Source of the DNA: Deltaproteobacteria bacterium
GTDB lineage: Bacteria > Myxococcota > Myxococcia > SLRQ01
Assembly: GCA_007130885.1 (NCBI GenBank)
Contig: SLRQ01000042.1
Location: 1 to 64,000, forward strand
Length of the DNA stretch: 64,000 bases
Direction of reading: 5' to 3'
Position numbers and translations under genes: made by a program. The notes beneath the pieces were generated by a model. It was not told where the DNA came from and did no database searches. It saw nothing but the letters and a program-made list of their open reading frames with translations. Positions 25,499 through 35,243 of this stretch are shown here, piece after piece (within the stretch, counting starts at the first letter, position 1; each line of letters starts with the position of its first letter).

Positions 25499-27301
25499 AT
25501 GATCAAGACGAAGCTATGGGTTTTTTGCGCCCTTGTGGTTGTTTTGGGCGGTGTAAATTTTTCGTATACCGCCAAGCAGCAACACCAATACCTGATTGAA
25601 AGATCGGAAGATTGGCTCAATTGGGGCGAGTCGAAGCTGGTTGAGCTTCAGAAAGTGGAGCACGAGGCTGCGTTGGAGCAAGTCAAGGCCGTGGCTGGGT
25701 TGCCCGCGGTTCAGCGTGCGGTCGCGCAGGCGAATCGGGCGGGGTCCGCCCCGGGTGCGGAGGCGCTTCAAGAACTCGTGGAGTCAGTGTGGACCGAGGA
25801 TGGGGGAGAAGCTCAGCCAAGCCAAGTGTTCGTCGCCACGCCACACGGAGCGAGGATACTGGAAGCCGGAAAGATCGGCGAGAGCGTGTCTCCTCCGGAG
25901 GTGCCGGGGCTTCAGTCGGCACTCGATGGAGCGAACCAGGCCGGCATTCAGGTGTGGGACGGTGAGCTGGTGAGGGTCGCCGCGGCGACGGTAGAGGTGA
26001 GACGAGGAAACGGGGCTGTGCTGCTGCGGTTTCCGGTAGATGACGCATACGCGGGCAAGATGGCTGAAACCCTTGGAATGCAGGTTTCGATTACCTCCGC
26101 CGCCAGGGCGGTCGCCTCCAGCCTGTCGCCTGCCTTGGCTGCTGAGCTTGCGAGAGCCAATAGTCAAGCATCGGCGGGGGAGACCTTCTCGTTCGGCGAG
26201 AGAGATGACCTGGTCACCGATATCACCTCGCGTCTGTTGAACCTGGAGTCGGCCGCCGGTTACGGAAGGGCGGTGTCCATACCCGGCTCGGAGACCGCGA
26301 TGGCCGTCATCTCGGTCGCGCCGAGCGAGCAGCTTGCCTCAATGGAGCGGTACCAGACGCGTCATGCCCTGGCTTTGGCCGGGTTGGTCGTTTTAAGCCT
26401 GGTGTGGGGCTTCTACCTTTCTTGGTCGGCGGGGAGACCCGCTCGAAGAATGGGGGTACAGGTAGGAAGAGTCGCAAACGGTGATTTGCAAGCACGTTTG
26501 GAGCCACAGGAGTTTCGTGGTGATTTCCGGCGTCTTGCCGAGCTTGTCAACGGCGCCATCGACCAGTCGTCGCGTGCAAGGTCGTTGAGACCTCACGGGG
26601 CAAGCAGGCGTGAAAAGTCGGATATCTCCAATATTCTGGAGACGGATGCCAGGGCCTCCTCGGCCGAGAGTCCGGCCGTTGCCGCTCCCAAGAAGACAGC
26701 GTTTACCGAAAGCGAGCCGGACGCCGGCAATCCGCCGTTCGATGACGCACCGCCGGTGGCGGCATTCGCGGAACCGGATGTGGGCCTTGCCGCCGAGCCG
26801 GCGGCCAAGGAAGAGCCGCCCGCCATGATGGAGCCGGAGGCGGAAGGGGTTACGGCCGTTGACGGGCGAGCTTCCGTGCATGGCGCAATCAGGGATGAGG
26901 AAGCACTGGAGCCTCAATCGCCGTCTTCAGACCCGTTTTCGGCGGTGTTACCGCCGGCGGGTTTGGACGGGGAGGAAGAGCCTCCCTCGGATGCGACGGT
27001 GGTAGCCAGGGTTCCGGAAGCTCTTCTTCAGGCCACCGCGAGAGCGACCCGCGGGGGTTCCGCCGCCGCGGGCCCTCCCAGAGACCCGGACGATGCGCAT
27101 TTTCGTGAGGTCTTCGAAGCATTCCTCGAGACTCGTGAAGAGTGCGGCGAGCCGACCGAGAGCCTCACCTTCGAGAAGTTTGTCGTGAAGCTTCGCAAGA
27201 ATCGTGATGCCATCAAGGAGAAGCACGGAGTTCGGAGCGTGCGCTTCCAGGTTCGCGTTAAGGAAGGAAGAGCGGCGCTAAAGGCGACGCCTATTCGCTG
27301 A
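25499..27301 (+). CDS. Two-TM HAMP-type membrane protein, MXAN_5187-like
   Basis: A 600-residue inner-membrane protein. It has a membrane helix at residues about 7-24, an extracytoplasmic sensor-like region of about 250 residues, a second helix (ALALAGLVVLSLVWGFYL, about 285-305) and a HAMP-like segment (GRPARRMGVQVGRVANGD). A long Ala/Glu/Pro-rich linker leads to a conserved 75-residue C-terminal domain (HFREVFEAFLETREECGE...LTFEKFVVKL). That last domain resembles the myxobacterial MXAN_5187 C-terminal domain, from memory. No kinase or methyl-accepting domain is present, so its output is unknown. Confidence 0.7.
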   Translation: MIKTKLWVFCALVVVLGGVNFSYTAKQQHQYLIERSEDWLNWGESKLVELQKVEHEAALEQVKAVAGLPAVQRAVAQANRAGSAPGAEALQELVESVWTEDGGEAQPSQVFVATPHGARILEAGKIGESVSPPEVPGLQSALDGANQAGIQVWDGELVRVAAATVEVRRGNGAVLLRFPVDDAYAGKMAETLGMQVSITSAARAVASSLSPALAAELARANSQASAGETFSFGERDDLVTDITSRLLNLESAAGYGRAVSIPGSETAMAVISVAPSEQLASMERYQTRHALALAGLVVLSLVWGFYLSWSAGRPARRMGVQVGRVANGDLQARLEPQEFRGDFRRLAELVNGAIDQSSRARSLRPHGASRREKSDISNILETDARASSAESPAVAAPKKTAFTESEPDAGNPPFDDAPPVAAFAEPDVGLAAEPAAKEEPPAMMEPEAEGVTAVDGRASVHGAIRDEEALEPQSPSSDPFSAVLPPAGLDGEEEPPSDATVVARVPEALLQATARATRGGSAAAGPPRDPDDAHFREVFEAFLETREECGEPTESLTFEKFVVKLRKNRDAIKEKHGVRSVRFQVRVKEGRAALKATPIR

Positions 27302-27441
27302 TAGGCGTCCGTGAGGGGTCGCGAGCAAAAGAATCCCCCGCAAGGTATTTCGAACCAAATTCGGCTTTGCTTGACGGCCTGTATGTATTGGGGCGTATAA
27401 TCAAGCACTTTTTCACCACTAACCCTGGAGGAGGGGTTTTC

Positions 27442-30330
27442 ATGAACTCGACGTCATTTGCCCGATGGCTGCTCGTAATAGGCCTGGGCTTGCTTGTTGC
27501 CACCGGCTGCGGTTCGGACGAGCCGGCGGAAGAAGAATGTACAGTGGACGCTGACTGCGGTCCCGAGGATGAGTGGAACTGCGTGGATGGTGTTTGTGAG
27601 GCCGTGGAGGACATCTGCGCGGGCGTCACTTGTCCAGGCGGACAGACCTGTGATCCGGAAACGGGTGAGTGCGTCGGCGAGTGCTGCACCGAGCATACCT
27701 GCGCTGGAATACCTAACGCGGAGTGCGACGAAGAGAAGTGCTTGATGGACGACCCGAGTGTGGACCCCTGCGTCCTTCCGGAGTGTCCCGAGTGCGGCCC
27801 GAACGAGAGGTGCAACACGAACACCTTTGAGTGCGAGCCTGCTTGCTGGCGCCAGCATGACGGCTGCCCGGAGCCTTACCTGCGCTGCGAGGATGACCCT
27901 GACCATGAGTTTTACGGGCAGTGCGTGCAGCGCCCCGTTCGCGAGGGCGAGGTCGGTTGGCCATGCGCGGACGACCCAACGGTCTGCATCGAGGGTACCT
28001 GTATGGATCAGTTCCAGGACCCCGGGATAGCATTCTGCTCGCTTGGCTGCAGCGACGACTCGCAGTGCCCGGTGGGCTCGTTCTGCGACCAGGGCTGGTG
28101 CTTCAACGCCTGCGACCCCGACGGCTATCAGGATTGCGCTCCCGGCACCCAGTGCATCGATGGAGGTACGAGGCTTCACATGTGTCTGCGAATCCTGCAC
28201 GAAAGTGAGTGCGAGGAAGACTGCCTGCCGGCGTATTCCGAATGCGACCCGGACGTGGCGGATCAGTGCGAGGCCGGCCTTGCCTGCTTGGAGCTCACCG
28301 GCGGTTCGTTCTGTCAGAAGCTAAGCTGCCACTATCTCGACGGCGGCTGCCCTGCCGGCGATAGATGCTTCAACCTCGGCATAAACCTCTCCGGCTGCTT
28401 CGAGGGCTGCGATCCCACCGAGGTCGAGGGTTGCACCGATCCAAACGCCGCCTGCATAGCCGAAGGACCAATCGTCGGCTCCAGGGACACCTTCATGCTG
28501 GCTCACTCCGAGTCAGACTGCACCGATCTCGGCTATGATGCTCTAGCCAACCCCACTGGCGCAAGCCACGCATACACCTGCTACGCTTCTTGCCCGGACG
28601 AAGGATGCCCAGGCGGGCAGTTCTGCTCCGATATGGTGATGTTCCAGGGTGGAGATCCCATCGATGTTTGCGTTACCTACAGCACCGGCGAGGGAACCTG
28701 CGATGAGGGCGCATGCGCGGACATGGGATGCACCGACCTTGGCACGCAGGACGGTACGCCCATAGCGGCCTGCTACCTCGGGTGTGATTCCGATGACGAC
28801 TGCACCGACGGCGCCGGAGGCACCTGCCATCGCCTTACTTTCACCGGTGGCCAATCAATGCAGCTTTGCGTCTACCATTGGGACGACGGCTACTGTCTCT
28901 TCAGCTGCGAGGATGACGGCGAGGACTGTGGCTACTGCGAGAGCGATGCCGACTGCGGCACCTTCGAGGTCGCCATCGCGGGTGGTTCGACGACGGTCGC
29001 CGAGAAGTGCGATCACGCCACCAACACCTGCAGGAGGCCTACTACCGTCGATCAGATCGGAAGTCGCTGCCATACTGGTCAGGGTATGGACCCCGAGGGC
29101 ATCGAGGACGCCGACGGCAACTTCAGCGGAGCTTGCGCGACGGAGTGCGAAGACGAGTTCGATTGCGCCGGTGGCGCATGCGTCGAGGTGGCTGGCGGTG
29201 ACAAGTTCTGCAAGCCTGTTCCCACGGTGTGCAACATCATTACCGGGCAGTGCGAGCCTTTCTGCGATGAGAACGAGGACTGCATTCACGATGCTTGCAT
29301 AGGCGACCGCTGCGAGGTGGCCTGTGAGGGCGACGTTGACGGCGAGTGCGGCAGCGACGGCGTTTGCTTCACGGATGAGGAGCAAAACTACTGCTTCATC
29401 GACTGCAACATCGCGGGCTGTCCCGATGGAAGCCAGTGTGATGAGGACAGCGGCATTTGCATCTTCGATGCGGAGTTCACCTCCCTCACGGCCGGCGATG
29501 TCGACCTTCTCGAGGAGGACGGCCTAGTCGTCACGACCGGCGCGGACGTGGAGTATGGCTGGGAGACGGAGAACGCCACTGGAGTCGTCGTTTACGGTGT
29601 TCCCTATGATGATGGCTGCCCCGACGCGGATGACGAGAGCTGGGGGCATATGGAAGACTACGGCCCGTCAGGCTCCGATGTAGTCGCGATCCCAGGCAAC
29701 CTTTGCACGATGGCGGTCGCTGAAGGCGAGCTGAAAAATGCCACCGTTATCTGGTGGGTCCTGACCGCGCCTTCCGTGGAAGCCGGTATTCTCGCGGCTG
29801 TCGAAGGAGAGCACGCGGACACCTACGAGGTCTTCCTACAGGTCGAGACACTGGGAGCCGTCGATTTGGACGTGGAGGCCGCGTACCTCGATGTAGACGG
29901 TGAGCTGGTAGGCGATGCCGAGATGGTGTGCGAGCTTGAAACCATCGAAGATGGCGTTCAAGAGTGCATGCATCTCGCCGACTTGATGGATGGGGACATC
30001 GTGGAGATTGCGTACACCGCTTACGCCTATGATCTCGACGGAGATGAGAGCATCGACGCGGTGGCCTTGGTGGTCGATGAACTCGGAGACCTCTTGGAGG
30101 ACTGCGTGGAAGACGCGCACTGCGATGCCGGCGAGTTCTGCAACGACGACTTCGAGTGCGAGCCCGAGGCCGAGCCCGACTGCACAATCGAAACGCAGGA
30201 CGCCGATTGTGCCGGGCTTACTCCCTACTGCCATCCCGAAGACGGGATTTGCATGGAGGACTGTGTCGACGACGCCAACTGCGAAGAAGGCGAACAGTGC
30301 TTAGATGGCTCATGTGAACCGTTTGCCTAG
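27442..30330 (+). CDS. Large cysteine-rich lipoprotein
   Basis: A 962-residue predicted lipoprotein. The ATG at 27442 follows a strong GGAGGAGGGG site. The signal peptide ends in LLVATGC (Cys23). The body is dense in Cys with many repeats of the type C-x-x-D-x-D-C and CPDGxxC, plus an approximately 200-residue region poor in Cys and rich in acidic residues at about residues 680-880. Such proteins are common on the surface of myxobacteria and Bradymonadales. Disulfide-linked modules and metal or partner binding are likely, but no enzymatic motif is visible. Function unknown. Confidence 0.8.
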   Translation: MNSTSFARWLLVIGLGLLVATGCGSDEPAEEECTVDADCGPEDEWNCVDGVCEAVEDICAGVTCPGGQTCDPETGECVGECCTEHTCAGIPNAECDEEKCLMDDPSVDPCVLPECPECGPNERCNTNTFECEPACWRQHDGCPEPYLRCEDDPDHEFYGQCVQRPVREGEVGWPCADDPTVCIEGTCMDQFQDPGIAFCSLGCSDDSQCPVGSFCDQGWCFNACDPDGYQDCAPGTQCIDGGTRLHMCLRILHESECEEDCLPAYSECDPDVADQCEAGLACLELTGGSFCQKLSCHYLDGGCPAGDRCFNLGINLSGCFEGCDPTEVEGCTDPNAACIAEGPIVGSRDTFMLAHSESDCTDLGYDALANPTGASHAYTCYASCPDEGCPGGQFCSDMVMFQGGDPIDVCVTYSTGEGTCDEGACADMGCTDLGTQDGTPIAACYLGCDSDDDCTDGAGGTCHRLTFTGGQSMQLCVYHWDDGYCLFSCEDDGEDCGYCESDADCGTFEVAIAGGSTTVAEKCDHATNTCRRPTTVDQIGSRCHTGQGMDPEGIEDADGNFSGACATECEDEFDCAGGACVEVAGGDKFCKPVPTVCNIITGQCEPFCDENEDCIHDACIGDRCEVACEGDVDGECGSDGVCFTDEEQNYCFIDCNIAGCPDGSQCDEDSGICIFDAEFTSLTAGDVDLLEEDGLVVTTGADVEYGWETENATGVVVYGVPYDDGCPDADDESWGHMEDYGPSGSDVVAIPGNLCTMAVAEGELKNATVIWWVLTAPSVEAGILAAVEGEHADTYEVFLQVETLGAVDLDVEAAYLDVDGELVGDAEMVCELETIEDGVQECMHLADLMDGDIVEIAYTAYAYDLDGDESIDAVALVVDELGDLLEDCVEDAHCDAGEFCNDDFECEPEAEPDCTIETQDADCAGLTPYCHPEDGICMEDCVDDANCEEGEQCLDGSCEPFA

Positions 30331-30350
30331 TAAGTCACGATGAGTTGAGC

Positions 30351-30371
30351 CCGGGGCGCTTTGCGTCCCGG
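30351..30371 (+). other. GC hairpin after the Cys-rich lipoprotein gene
   Basis: CCGGGGCGC pairs with GCGTCCCGG across a TTT loop, with one G-U pair. It stands just before a stronger terminator hairpin and may assist it. Confidence 0.5.
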
Positions 30372-30376
30372 CAGCG

Positions 30377-30411
30377 CGGGCGCGTCCCAAACGGGCGCGC
30401 CCGTTCTGTTT
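30377..30411 (+). terminator. Factor-independent terminator
   Basis: CGGGCGCG-T-CCC (30377-30388), loop AAAC, GGGCGCGCCCG (30393-30403) forms a GC-rich stem with a single bulged T. It is followed by TTCTGTTT. It ends the plus-strand lipoprotein transcript and faces the convergent PBP1A gene. Confidence 0.75.
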
Positions 30412-30449
30412 AACCCTACCCCCAGGCTCTCCGCTTCAGGCCCTGCCCA

Positions 30450-32984
30450 TCAGCGCAAGGCTTCGCCGTCATCCATCATGAAGAGGTCGAGCGGAGAGAT
30501 CATCTCGTCCGCCGACTTCGTCGGCGCGGTGCCGGGGACGAAAGGCTCGTACCTTCCGCTCTTGCCGGGGCGCGCGAGCAGCCCCGTTTCCGGGTCGATC
30601 CGCACGAACCGAACCGTGGCCGGAGGCAGAAACGGGCTCGAGTAAGCACCATCGAGCGCGGACTGCATGAATGCAAGCCAAGCCGGGCCGGCGGCGCGGC
30701 CTCCATACTCGGCGCGGCCGAGCGGTTGAGGCTCATCGAAGCCCACCCACACGCCCGCGACGAGCTCGGGCGTGTAGCCGACGAACCAAGCGTCCCGGCG
30801 GTCATCGGTAGTGCCGGTCTTCCCGGCGGTGGGGCGGCCGAGCCGGTTCAGGCTCCTGCCGGTTCCTTCCTCCAGCACCGAAGTGAGCATATCAGTGAGG
30901 ATGAAAGCTACATCGGCGCTCACCTCTTGCTCGGTGCCGGCGACGTGTCGAAAGATCTCGTTACCGTCACGGTCACGCACCGAGCGAACGAGAACCGGAT
31001 CCTCTCTTACACCTCCGGCGGCCAAGGTGGAGTAAGCGTTGACCATCTCCATGGGAGTGACCTCGCCGCTGCCCAGGGCCAGCGGGAGGAAGCGAGGCAG
31101 CCGCGAGGTGATTCCGCAGCGGTGAGCGAAATCCATGATGGAGTCCACACCGATGCGGTCGGCTATTCTCACGGATACGGCGTTCTTGGAGCGGGCCAGC
31201 GATTCTCGTATCGGCATCTCTCCATCGAACCGCCCATCATAGTTTCTAGGCCTCCAGGTGTCCCCGGTCCAGCGATCGCGAAAGCTCTCCGGCGCGTCGA
31301 GCACCCTGCTGGCCGCGGTATAGTCCGCTGTCTCCAGAGCCGCTCCGTACACGAACGGTTTGAAGGCCGAGCCCGGCTGGCGGCGAGCCTGGGTGGCGCG
31401 GTTGAAGTCGCCTCGAATTGCTTCGTAGCCGCCTACCATGGCAACCACGCCTCGGGTTTCGGGGTCGATCGCAACGAGCGCGCTTTCGACAAGCGGCCGC
31501 TGCTCCAAGGACGCATCCAAAACGGGCCGGTCATCGTCTTCGTCGTCCACGATATCGGCGCCGTCTTCAGCCTCCCCACCTAGGCGCACCAGTACCACAT
31601 CGCCGCTACTGACCACGTTCGAAACCCGCTGGGGCGCGCGAGTCGCCCTCTCCGGGTTGAACGGGCGAGCCCACTGCATCTCACTCAAGCGTACGAGAGC
31701 GAGCACGTCGCCCAGCTCGACCAGGGCCGCCTCATCGGATACCTCCGTCACCAGGCCGCCAAGCACCAGGCCGTCTTCCACCGGCGCCAAACGTAGCGGA
31801 GGAATGGATTCCTCGTCCCTATCCCACTCGGGAAGGCGAGACAGATCATAAGCGAAGGGGCCACTGATTCCTCTGCCGCGCTGAACTCCGGCCAGCTCGT
31901 CGAAGCGCTGGTCGATGCTCTTCGCGGTAATGGGGTCGAGGTGAGTCAAGGGCCCCCTCCAGCCTTGTCTCTTGTCGATCTCTCTCAGGTTGTCGAACAC
32001 GGCCTTTTCGGCTGCCTCTTGCTTTTCGGGATCCATCTCGACCTCGACGGTCAACCCGCCGCCGAGCAGCAGCTCGCCGCCAAGGTGGGCATCCAGCATT
32101 CGCCGCACCTCCTCGATGTAGGATTCGCCGGCCCCCCGCGTTGGAGGCGGGGCGAGTGCCAGCGGCTGGTCGGCCGCGGTCTCGGCCGCATCTTGTTCGA
32201 CCATGCCGGCCTCGACCATGCGCCGTAGCACGTAACCGCGCCGCTGAAGGGCCCGGTGTGGGTGGCGCCGAGGCGAGTAGAGGTTGGGCGCGCGCGGCAG
32301 GCCGGCGAGAATGGATATCTCCGAAAGGTCCAGCTCGTTCAAGTCCTTGCCGAAGTAGTATCGCGATGCCTCCAGCACGCCATGTCGTCCATGCCCGAAG
32401 TAGATTTGGTTCAGGTACAGAAACAGGATCTCGTCCTTGGTGAGGTTCTGCTCTAGGCGTCGGGCTAGGATCATCTCTCTGAACTTGCGAGAGAACCTGC
32501 GTTCCGGGGTGAGCAGAAAAGTCTTGACTACCTGCTGAGTTATTGTGCTCGCGCCTTCTCTCACGGCGCCGGCCCGCAGGTTTCGAAGCAGAGCCCGCGC
32601 GATGCCCAGATAGTCCAAGCCGACGTGGTCGTAGAATCGTTCATCCTCCGAGGCGATGAAGGCCTGCACCAACAGCTCCGGCATTTCCTCTAGAGGAACT
32701 ACGGTTCGGCGTTCCAAAAACAGCTCGCCGGTTACATCGCCGTCTCTAGACACCAGCCTGGTGGTCTCGAGGGGCCTGTAGTCCTCCAAGCTCTCGAAGC
32801 CCGGCAGGTCGCGCGCGTAGTAGGCATGGATACAGACGCCTGTAACCAAAGCGAGCAGCGCCACGGCCACCGCCGCGCCTAGGCCCCACGTGAGAAGCCG
32901 GAGGCCCAGGGAGCCCGCGGGCCTCTCGGAGTCGCGGCCTTCAGAGGATTCGGAGCCGTTGGGGTTTTTCGTTGCTTTCGGCAT
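30450..32984 (-). CDS. mrcA: Penicillin-binding protein 1A
   Basis: A bifunctional class A PBP of 844 residues that polymerises and cross-links peptidoglycan. It has an N-terminal cytoplasmic tail, one membrane helix (about 30-52) and a GT51 domain with EDERFYDHVG and STITQQVVK. It has an OB-like insert with an acidic loop, then a transpeptidase with SxxK in PGSAFKPF (Ser about 538), SKN in ARSKNAVSV and KTG in AGKTGTTDD (about 721). Length and motif order are normal for PBP1A. It is transcribed away from pal across a 355-base region. Confidence 0.94.
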   Translation of the reverse strand: MPKATKNPNGSESSEGRDSERPAGSLGLRLLTWGLGAAVAVALLALVTGVCIHAYYARDLPGFESLEDYRPLETTRLVSRDGDVTGELFLERRTVVPLEEMPELLVQAFIASEDERFYDHVGLDYLGIARALLRNLRAGAVREGASTITQQVVKTFLLTPERRFSRKFREMILARRLEQNLTKDEILFLYLNQIYFGHGRHGVLEASRYYFGKDLNELDLSEISILAGLPRAPNLYSPRRHPHRALQRRGYVLRRMVEAGMVEQDAAETAADQPLALAPPPTRGAGESYIEEVRRMLDAHLGGELLLGGGLTVEVEMDPEKQEAAEKAVFDNLREIDKRQGWRGPLTHLDPITAKSIDQRFDELAGVQRGRGISGPFAYDLSRLPEWDRDEESIPPLRLAPVEDGLVLGGLVTEVSDEAALVELGDVLALVRLSEMQWARPFNPERATRAPQRVSNVVSSGDVVLVRLGGEAEDGADIVDDEDDDRPVLDASLEQRPLVESALVAIDPETRGVVAMVGGYEAIRGDFNRATQARRQPGSAFKPFVYGAALETADYTAASRVLDAPESFRDRWTGDTWRPRNYDGRFDGEMPIRESLARSKNAVSVRIADRIGVDSIMDFAHRCGITSRLPRFLPLALGSGEVTPMEMVNAYSTLAAGGVREDPVLVRSVRDRDGNEIFRHVAGTEQEVSADVAFILTDMLTSVLEEGTGRSLNRLGRPTAGKTGTTDDRRDAWFVGYTPELVAGVWVGFDEPQPLGRAEYGGRAAGPAWLAFMQSALDGAYSSPFLPPATVRFVRIDPETGLLARPGKSGRYEPFVPGTAPTKSADEMISPLDLFMMDDGEALR

Positions 32985-33339
32985 GCGCCCCCGTCGAAAA
33001 TAAGAAGCTGCCGGCTACGCTACTCCGCGTCCGCCCGCGCCGCAACAAACCAGTAACCAGGCTCTACCCTGGGTGCGGGTTCCGACCTATCGACGTGAAA
33101 AACGTTCTCCCCCGCAGGGATGGGGCACACTTGGAGTTGACTCGATGCCGTTGCGGACGCTATACCCGCGAAGAAGGACAGGTTTCTGGTAAGGACGCAC
33201 AAAACAAGAGAAACTGTTGTCCGAGCAAGGTGATCTTCCCCGCGATAAGTCGACGGCCACGGGGGTCGTTGCAGCGGGAAAAGGTATGCTCGGTAGTCCC
33301 GATTGAATGGACAGCTCGCCTAATACAGGGGAAGTAAAA
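32985..33339. other. Intergenic region between PBP1A and pal genes
   Basis: A divergent spacer of 355 bases. A sigma70-like promoter for the rightward gene is visible at 33137-33166. No small gene, riboswitch or long repeat is evident. Confidence 0.6.
33137..33166 (+). promoter_or_regulatory. Candidate promoter for the pal-like gene
   Basis: TTGACT (33137-33142), an 18-base spacer and TATACC (33161-33166) match a sigma70-type promoter well. It would give a 5' leader of about 165 bases. Confidence 0.5.
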
Positions 33340-34113
33340 ATGAATCGCGCCCGTCTCCCTCTTCTCATGGTCTTCGCCGTGTCGTTGCTTTTCGCCGCAG
33401 GCTGCAAGCCCGATTGGCCCGCCTGCAACAACGATAAGCACTGCCGTCATGATCGTGACGGCAACGAGGTCAACTTCATCTGTGTGGATGGCACCTGCCG
33501 TGAGTGTGTCGCCCACGTGGATTGTCCGGAAGGCTTCGAGTGCAGGAACCACACCTGCGTGCCGGAGCCCGAGTGCCGTGCTGATGGCGACTGCGCCGGC
33601 AATCTCGTTTGCCGAAACGGCGAGTGCGTGCCGGAGTGCACGTCCGACGCCGATTGCGCCTCGGGTATGGTGTGCGAGGCGAATCGATGCGTGCCTGATG
33701 TGGAATGTGTGACCGACGCGGATTGCGACGAAGGCTACGAGTGTGAGCGCGGAGAGTGCGTCGTGGCCGTCGTCGACTGCGACTTCGATAAGGTCCACTT
33801 CGAGTTCGACAGCCACATTCTCACCGCCGAGGCCAGGCGCGTGCTTTCGGAAAACGCGGAGTGCCTCAAGCAGATGGATGAGAGAGTGACCCTGGAGGGC
33901 CACTGCGATGAGAGAGGGACGCAGGAGTACAACCTTGCCCTCGGCGAGCGGCGGGCTAACTCGGTCCGCGAGTACCTGATCAGCCTAGGCGTACCGTCGA
34001 ACTTGCTGCGGACGGTGAGCTACGGCAAGGAGCGGCCGCTCGACAGGCGTAGCAACGAGACGGCCTGGGCCAAGAACCGTCGTGTCGAGTTCAGGACCAG
34101 CGAGCGTCGCTGA
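33340..34113 (+). CDS. pal: Pal-like OmpA-domain lipoprotein with Cys-rich insert
   Basis: A 257-residue lipoprotein anchored in the outer membrane. The signal peptide ends LLFAAGC. Residues about 25-145 are a Cys-rich spacer with several CRADGDC/CVTDADC-type repeats. The C-terminal 110 residues are an OmpA/Pal peptidoglycan-binding domain (VHFEFDSHIL, GHCDERGTQEYNLALGERRA, NRRVEF). Ordinary Pal lacks the Cys-rich spacer. The ATG at 33340 follows AGGGGAAG. The next gene encodes a CpoB-like protein, the usual Pal neighbour; TolQRAB are not in the window. Confidence 0.88.
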   Translation: MNRARLPLLMVFAVSLLFAAGCKPDWPACNNDKHCRHDRDGNEVNFICVDGTCRECVAHVDCPEGFECRNHTCVPEPECRADGDCAGNLVCRNGECVPECTSDADCASGMVCEANRCVPDVECVTDADCDEGYECERGECVVAVVDCDFDKVHFEFDSHILTAEARRVLSENAECLKQMDERVTLEGHCDERGTQEYNLALGERRANSVREYLISLGVPSNLLRTVSYGKERPLDRRSNETAWAKNRRVEFRTSERR

Positions 34114-34154
34114 TTCGGAGCGGCAGCCCCAAACTCCATAGGATGGAAGCCGCC

Positions 34155-35000
34155 ATGCGGCATATTCGACAGGCCGTTGCAAAGCGTGTGGCGGCCTGCC
34201 TAATCTTGGCAGTCGGCATGACTGCCACCGGGTGCGTTACGACTCTCCAGAAGGGGCGTGAGCTGGAGTACCGCATCGACATCCTCGAGGTGCGCCTCCA
34301 AGAGGAATCCGAGGCGCGGGAGGCGGCCCTGGAAGAGGAGATCGCCAGGCTGGATGAGCGGCTGGAAGAGATGTCCTCCGTGCTCGAGAGCCTGGGTGTC
34401 GCGACCCGGCGGACGTCGGCGGACGTCGGCGTAACTCTCGAAAGCCTCAATGAGGAGATGAGAGGCGTTCAGGGCCGCATCGATGAGCTGCGCCACTATC
34501 TCGAACGTACCCGGGAGGAGAACGAGCGGCTACGTGACACACTCGATCGCCGATTCGCCGGGCTGGAGGGAGAAACCGCGGTGGCCGAGGTGGAGGCCCG
34601 GCAGGCAGCTCGCAAGGCGGAGCGCCCGGATGAGCCGGGAGCGTTTCTCGCCATGGCAAGAAGCAGGCTGGAGGACGGCGAGCACGCCGTGGCCAGAAAC
34701 CTCCTCCTGGAGTTTCAGCGAAGATGGCAGGACGTGGAGCAAGCCGATGAGGCACAGCTCTTGATAGCGGAGAGCTATTTTCTGCAAGGTGATCATCGGT
34801 CGGCGATCCTGGAGTTCAACAAGGTACGAGAAAAGTACCCGGACAGTCGCTTGATGCCGCAAGCACTCCTTCGGCTCGGCGAGTCGTTCGCGGCTCTGGA
34901 GTTGAAGCGGGAAGCCCGTGACTTTTTCGACGCCGTGATAAGGGCCTACCCCGACGATCCGGCGGCCGCCGAGGCAAAGGATAGGAAGCGCTCCTTGTAG
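34155..35000 (+). CDS. cpoB: CpoB/YbgF-like coiled-coil TPR lipoprotein
   Basis: A 281-residue envelope protein with a lipobox (GMTATGC), a long central coiled coil of Glu/Arg-rich heptads (about residues 25-150) and C-terminal TPR repeats (ADEAQLLIAESYFLQGDH, LMPQALLRLGESFAAL). In other Gram-negatives CpoB coordinates PBP1 and the Tol-Pal system. Its place directly after pal and near PBP1A agrees with that. The ATG at 34155 is preferred over the one at 34143 because GGAAG is well placed before it. Lipidation of CpoB is not universal. Confidence 0.8.
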   Translation: MRHIRQAVAKRVAACLILAVGMTATGCVTTLQKGRELEYRIDILEVRLQEESEAREAALEEEIARLDERLEEMSSVLESLGVATRRTSADVGVTLESLNEEMRGVQGRIDELRHYLERTREENERLRDTLDRRFAGLEGETAVAEVEARQAARKAERPDEPGAFLAMARSRLEDGEHAVARNLLLEFQRRWQDVEQADEAQLLIAESYFLQGDHRSAILEFNKVREKYPDSRLMPQALLRLGESFAALELKREARDFFDAVIRAYPDDPAAAEAKDRKRSL

Positions 35001-35073
35001 GGGTCTTCGGATGAGCCCTTGAAAACAAGCATCTCGTGGGCCTTCGATACTTCTCGGTGCAATTTCACGCGGT

Positions 35074-35100
35074 CTGGATGCCGGCTTGCGCCGGCATGAC
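35074..35100. repeat. Short palindromic intergenic repeat
   Basis: CTGG precedes an 8-bp perfect stem ATGCCGGC (35078-35085), loop TTGC, GCCGGCAT (35090-35097), followed by GAC. This has the form of the dispersed CTGGAT...ATGAC palindromes found between genes in many proteobacteria. It lies between cpoB and sppA. Confidence 0.6.
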
Positions 35101-35243
35101 TAACGGGGTTTTGCGGCACCCTCACCAAGCGGGTTGACGATAAAGGGGACTTGTCAGGCTCCACAGCGGTTGACCCCAACGAGACATACAACTATCAGTA
35201 ACCGGTCTGGGCGGTAGCACTCTCGAGGATCGGGGCTGGGAAG

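Noticed and set aside
27454..28200. 248-codon minus-strand frame
   Set aside because: Same effect: it is the antisense of the large Cys-rich lipoprotein, which has a signal peptide and a strong ribosome-binding site.
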